Positions 5,542-9,105 of a stretch of 9,105 nucleotides of DNA are shown in pieces (positions within the stretch are counted from its first letter, which is position 1; every line of letters starts with the position of its first letter). Position numbers and translations under genes: made by a program. This DNA is from Clostridia bacterium (GTDB lineage: Bacteria > Bacillota > Clostridia > Oscillospirales > CAG-272): positions 1-9,105 of the forward strand of contig JAFQNZ010000108.1 of the NCBI GenBank assembly GCA_017395715.1, given 5' to 3'. The notes beneath the pieces were generated by a model. The model was not told where the DNA came from and made no database searches. It was given only the letters and a program-made list of their open reading frames with translations.

Positions 5542-6468
5542 TTATATCTTGCTGTCTTCGAGTTTTTCAAGAAGCGTTTGGAAGTAGTCAGGTAGCTCGC
5601 TTTCAAAGAAAAGCGCTTCCCCGCTTCTCGGATGGATAAAGCCGATCGTCTTGGCGTGCAGGCACTGACCCGAAACCAGCTTGGCATTTTGCTCTTCAAA
5701 CTTGCTCTTACCTCCGCCATACACCGTATCGCCAAACACAGGATGCCCCGTATGCGAAAGATGCACGCGGATCTGATGGGTGCGCCCGGTTTCGAGCCGC
5801 AAGCGCAAATGCGTGTAGCCTTGATAGCGGTTAAGTACGCGCCAATGGGTCAGGGCTTCCCTGCCGCCCATCACAACTGCCATACGCTTTCGATCGATCG
5901 GATGGCGCGCGATCGGCGCGTTGACCGTGCCCTCATCCTCGCGAAAGCCGCCCACGGCAAGCGCTTCGTATTCACGGAGAAAAGAATGCACGCGAATCTG
6001 CTCGGCAAGATGGTTGTGGGCAAAATCATTTTTGGCAACGATCAAAAGCCCCGACGTGTCTTTATCAATGCGATGTACAATGCCCGGGCGGATCACGCCG
6101 TTAATGCCCGAAAGCGAGCCCTTGCAGTGGTGAAGAAGCGCATTCACAAGCGTGCCGGTATAGTTGCCCGGTGCAGGATGCACCACCATGCCCTTTGGCT
6201 TGTTCACCACCAAAAGATCACTGTCTTCATACACGATTGAAAGCGGAATGTCCTCGGCGTCTATTGCCACGTCCACAGGCTCGGGAATGATGATCTCCAC
6301 TCGGTCGCCTTCGCGCAAGGCGTAGCTTTTGGAAACCTTTTCGCCATTGACCGTGATGCTTTGATTTTCGATATATTTTTGAATAGCGGAGCGTGTTAAT
6401 TCTTCACGCTCCGCCACAAATTTATCAATGCGTTTTCCGATATCCTCGGATGTCGGTATGTGTAACAT
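5542..6468 (-). CDS. rluD: RluA/RluD-family 23S rRNA pseudouridine synthase
   Basis: Isomerises specific uridines of 23S rRNA to pseudouridine. The 308-residue product has an N-terminal S4 RNA-binding domain (about residues 12-60: RIDKFVAER, LTRSAIQKYIENQSITVNG, KSYALREGDRVEI). The RluA-type catalytic domain contains NKPKGMVVHPAPG (89-101), the catalytic motif HRIDKDTSG (132-140; nucleophile D135), GRTHQIRVHL (228-237) and GHPVFGDTVYG (241-251). The ATG at 6466-6468 is preceded by GGAG with a 5-nt spacer (6474-6477); an in-frame extension to 6537 would overlap the end of lspA and adds only basic, non-family sequence. It starts 22 nt after the lspA stop and ends 17 nt before tatD. Firmicutes often place this paralogue (B. 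subtilis YlyB) next to lspA. The exact target uridines, and so the rluD name as opposed to another RluA member, are inferred. Confidence 0.95.
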   Translation of the reverse strand: MLHIPTSEDIGKRIDKFVAEREELTRSAIQKYIENQSITVNGEKVSKSYALREGDRVEIIIPEPVDVAIDAEDIPLSIVYEDSDLLVVNKPKGMVVHPAPGNYTGTLVNALLHHCKGSLSGINGVIRPGIVHRIDKDTSGLLIVAKNDFAHNHLAEQIRVHSFLREYEALAVGGFREDEGTVNAPIARHPIDRKRMAVVMGGREALTHWRVLNRYQGYTHLRLRLETGRTHQIRVHLSHTGHPVFGDTVYGGGKSKFEEQNAKLVSGQCLHAKTIGFIHPRSGEALFFESELPDYFQTLLEKLEDSKI

Positions 6469-6490
6469 GATAACTCCGATTCTTAAGTGT

Positions 6491-7117
6491 TTACTCGCCT
6501 TGTTCCGTATCCTCAGCTTCTGCTTCTTCGCCGTCAAGCAAAGTCAGCTCGCGCAGGTCGTCTTCATCCTCGGCGATCGCATCAAGCTCTACCAGCTCAT
6601 CTTGCTCGGGCGCGTTTTTGTGTGCGCGGTATTCTTTCACAAGATCAATGATCAGGCAAAGTACCACAAGACCTGCCCCGACGCAAACAGCCACGTCTGC
6701 CACATTAAAGACCCACTTCCAAAAAGAGAAAAGATGGAAGTCGAAAAAGTCTGTGACAACATACTGTCCCGCAGCGTTCTGATTAAAAAGACGCTCGTAC
6801 ATATTGCCGATACCGCCGCCCATGATCATCGCCATCGAAATACCGAACAAGCGGTTAATCGTTTTGCGGTACTTCACAAGATAAACGGCAATGGCAATGA
6901 TGGCAATCGTCGAAAAGATCATAAAGACCCAACGGCTGCTGGCAAAGCTGCCCATGGCAGCCCCGGGATTTTCCACATAACGGAAGCGAAACACCCCGGG
7001 AATGATATCGATCACATCTCCGCGCATGAGGACTTCGCTTCCCTTCACCAAAAACTTGGTGACAAGGTCAAGCGCGACCACAAAAGCGGCAACAACAAAA
7101 TACAGTATCAGATTCAT
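6491..7117 (-). CDS. lspA: Prolipoprotein signal peptidase (signal peptidase II) with acidic C-terminal tail
   Basis: Membrane aspartyl protease that removes lipoprotein signal peptides after lipidation. Four hydrophobic segments are visible at about residues 2-23, 62-82, 89-105 and 136-159. Family positions seen: D17 with TK (ALDLVTK), N50 in VENPGAAMG, GGGIGN (100-105), and the catalytic pair D123 (VTDFFDF) and D141 (FNVADVAV). The aspartate usually preceding Arg in GN..DR is Glu here (E108, YERL). Residues 170-208 form an extra tail with about half Asp/Glu and only one Arg; the family is usually about 150-170 residues, against 208 here. By topology the tail should be cytoplasmic (inference). 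The ATG at 7115-7117 directly abuts the ileS stop (TAAATG) with only a weak purine run upstream, suggesting translational coupling. Confidence 0.96.
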   Translation of the reverse strand: MNLILYFVVAAFVVALDLVTKFLVKGSEVLMRGDVIDIIPGVFRFRYVENPGAAMGSFASSRWVFMIFSTIAIIAIAVYLVKYRKTINRLFGISMAMIMGGGIGNMYERLFNQNAAGQYVVTDFFDFHLFSFWKWVFNVADVAVCVGAGLVVLCLIIDLVKEYRAHKNAPEQDELVELDAIAEDEDDLRELTLLDGEEAEAEDTEQGE

Positions 7118-9105
7118 TTAAATATTCTTTTTGCAACGGCGGCAGATTCTGCCCTCGCCGTCTTCCACAATGTCGGTGGTGTACATCCAGCAACGGTCGC
7201 ACTTTTCGCCGTCTGCGTTTTCCACAAGAACGGCAAGCGTCTTGTCTTCGTTCACAAACGCGCCTTCAGCCGCTTCAGCATCGCTGATGGCAACCTGCGA
7301 TACGATGCAGATGGTAGCAAGCTCGTCGGCAAATTCATCAAGAAGCGCCTTGTTGTCACCGCTTGCAAAGATGGTGATCTTCGCGTCAAGCGACTTACCG
7401 ATCTTCTTTTCGGCACGGGCAATTTCAAGCGCCTTCATGATATCGTCACGCAGAACGAACAGCTTGTTGAACTTGTCTTCATCGGCAAATGCCACGTCCT
7501 GTACGGTGGGCATATCGTTGAGAAGCACGTGTTCCTTGTTTTCGGATGCACTGTGAGGCATGATCTTCCAGATCTCATTAGAAGTGTACGCAAGGATCGG
7601 CGCGATGATTCGTGCAAGAGAGGAAAGGATGGTGTAAAGCGCGGTCTGTGCGCTTCTTCTTGCGAAGGAATCCTTCTTTTCCACGTAAACGCGGTCCTTG
7701 GTGATGTCGATATACAGCTTCGACATATCGGTGGTGCAGAAGTTGACAACAGCCTGTGTTACCAGGTGGAAGTCGTAGTTTGCATACGCCTTTTCAGCCT
7801 CAGCCACAAGACGGTTGAGACGGGAGAGCGCCCACTTGTCAAGCGCGAGCATATCTTCATAAGCCACCATATCGGTATCGGGATTGAAGTCAGTACCGTT
7901 GTCACCGATGTTAGCAAGGATAATTCTTGCGGTGTTACGGATCTTGCGGTAGGCTTCGGAAAGCTGTACAAAAATCGCATCCGAAACACGAACATCCACG
8001 CGGTAGTCACTCGAAGCCACCCACAGACGAACAAGGTCTGCGCCGTACTTCTTGATCATGTCTTCGGGATAAATGCTGTTGCCAAGCGACTTGTGCATGG
8101 CCTTGCCTTCGCCGTCAACCACCCAGCCGTGTGTCAGAACAGCCTTGTACGGTGCACCTTCGCCCTTAGCACCCACAGCGGTGAGGAGCGAGGACTGGAA
8201 CCAACCTCTGTACTGGTCGCCGCCTTCAAGATAAAGGTCAGCAGGCCATCTCTGACCGTTTTCGTCCTTCAGCACCACAAAGTGTGTGGAGCCCGAGTCG
8301 AACCAGCCGTCAAGCGTGTCGGTTTCCTTAAAGAAGTGTGTGCCGCCGCAGTGCGGGCAAACAAAGCCTTCGGGAGCAAATGCGGTCACGTCTTTGAGAT
8401 ACCAAGCATTGCTTCCCTCTTTGGCGAAGATATCCGAAATACGGGAAATGGTCTCCTCGGTGCAGATCGGCTTCTTGCAGTCTTCGCAGTAGAAGACAGG
8501 GATCGGCAGACCCCAATGGCGCTGACGGGAAATACACCAGTCGGCTCTTTCCTTTACCATCTGGGTGATGCGCTCACCGCCCCAAGCGGGCATCCATGTT
8601 ACTTCTTCGCAAGCCTTCACAGCAGCATCCTTGAACGCATCCACCGAGCAGAACCACTGAGGGGTAGCGCGGAAGATGATCGGCTGCTTGCAGCGCCAGC
8701 AGTGCGGATAGGAGTGGGTGAATTCTTCAGACGCAAAGAGTGCGCCGGTTTCTTTCATATCGGCAAGAATTGCCTTATTGGATTCTTCGTAGTAAAGACC
8801 TGCAAACTTGCCGGCATCGGCAGTCTGATAGCCCTTGTCGTCAACCGGAACGATGATATCCATGTTGTAACGGCGGCAGGTCTGGTAGTCGTCGGCACCA
8901 AAGCCGGGCGCGGTATGCACGCAGCCTGTACCCGAATCCATGGTAACGTACTCAGCATTCACGATCAGGCTTTCTCTGTCGAGGAAAGGATGCTGTGCCG
9001 TCATGTATTCAAAGAACGAGCCGGGCATGGTGTTTTCTACGGTGTAATTTTCAATGCCGCCTGCCTTCATGGTCTTTTCGATCAACGCTTCGGCAATGAT
9101 ATAGC
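7118..9105 (-). CDS. ileS: Isoleucyl-tRNA synthetase, C-terminal 661 residues (5' end outside window)
   Basis: Class I synthetase that charges tRNA-Ile. The reading frame is open through the right edge; the first whole codon is 9101-9103, reading YIIAEALIEKTM, so the N-terminal HIGH motif and part of the editing domain are missing. Editing-domain residues corresponding to E. coli H333 and D342 are present in VHTAPGFGADDY (codons at 8915-8917 and 8888-8890). Other landmarks are WCISRQRHWGLPIPVFYCEDC, a cysteine cluster (YCEDC..CPHC), TLDGWFDSGS, and GWVVDGEGKAMHKSLGN, in which the canonical KMSKS reads AMHKS (8087-8101). A C-terminal zinc-finger pair, KCDRCW and CRRCKKNI (7133-7201), is typical of bacterial IleS. 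It is the first visible gene of a unit with lspA, rluD and tatD. Any T-box leader would lie beyond the right edge. Confidence 0.97.
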   Translation of the reverse strand, partial: YIIAEALIEKTMKAGGIENYTVENTMPGSFFEYMTAQHPFLDRESLIVNAEYVTMDSGTGCVHTAPGFGADDYQTCRRYNMDIIVPVDDKGYQTADAGKFAGLYYEESNKAILADMKETGALFASEEFTHSYPHCWRCKQPIIFRATPQWFCSVDAFKDAAVKACEEVTWMPAWGGERITQMVKERADWCISRQRHWGLPIPVFYCEDCKKPICTEETISRISDIFAKEGSNAWYLKDVTAFAPEGFVCPHCGGTHFFKETDTLDGWFDSGSTHFVVLKDENGQRWPADLYLEGGDQYRGWFQSSLLTAVGAKGEGAPYKAVLTHGWVVDGEGKAMHKSLGNSIYPEDMIKKYGADLVRLWVASSDYRVDVRVSDAIFVQLSEAYRKIRNTARIILANIGDNGTDFNPDTDMVAYEDMLALDKWALSRLNRLVAEAEKAYANYDFHLVTQAVVNFCTTDMSKLYIDITKDRVYVEKKDSFARRSAQTALYTILSSLARIIAPILAYTSNEIWKIMPHSASENKEHVLLNDMPTVQDVAFADEDKFNKLFVLRDDIMKALEIARAEKKIGKSLDAKITIFASGDNKALLDEFADELATICIVSQVAISDAEAAEGAFVNEDKTLAVLVENADGEKCDRCWMYTTDIVEDGEGRICRRCKKNI

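Noticed and set aside
6469..6537. In-frame N-terminal extension of the pseudouridine synthase
   Set aside because: It would overlap the 3' end of lspA and adds a basic stretch absent from the family; the ATG at 6468 has a good Shine-Dalgarno.
8888..8917. APGFG rather than APGHG in the IleS editing domain, suggesting lost proofreading
   Set aside because: The residues needed for editing are the His of VHTAP and the second Asp of ADD, both present; Phe at the other position also occurs in functional enzymes such as the Thermus one.

Overview
The window reads as a housekeeping segment from a Gram-positive bacterium of the Clostridia, possibly an Oscillospirales-type gut lineage. The RpoB fragment has the Firmicutes-type rifampicin region (LAELTHKRRLSALGPGG), ribosome binding sites are GGAGG-type, promoters look sigma-A-like, and base composition is moderate. 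The lineage is an inference from protein motifs only; no database search was possible. No mobile element, CRISPR array, tRNA, rRNA or defence system was found.

Layout, left to right. (1) Positions 1-2971, minus strand: the first 990 codons of rpoB, cut by the left edge. (2) Positions 2972-3429: a 458-base divergent intergenic region. It holds a near-consensus promoter and a roughly 308-nt leader for rpoB on the minus strand, and a separate promoter for rpsT on the plus strand; the two promoters share an A/T-rich tract. (3) Positions 3430-3708, plus strand: rpsT (ribosomal protein S20), starting at TTG and followed by a long terminator hairpin. (4) Positions 3783-4599, minus strand: a two-gene unit with somewhat lower GC, made of an XRE-type regulator carrying a C-terminal sensor-like domain and an overlapping 104-residue protein I do not recognise. 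(5) Positions 4748-9105, minus strand: a tight unit ileS (5' end missing) - lspA - rluD-type pseudouridine synthase - tatD, closed by a terminator whose stem overlaps the end of tatD.

Most genes serve core expression: RNA polymerase beta subunit, S20, isoleucyl-tRNA synthetase and an rRNA pseudouridine synthase, plus lipoprotein maturation (LspA) and a TatD metal-dependent nuclease. The least explained parts are the long rpoB leader, the XRE/104-residue pair, and the acidic tail on LspA. Finding rpoB divergent from rpsT, behind its own strong promoter rather than directly after rplL, is the main departure from the usual Firmicutes gene order. I do not see a convincing novel multi-gene system; the two best leads are the rpoB leader and the XRE pair.
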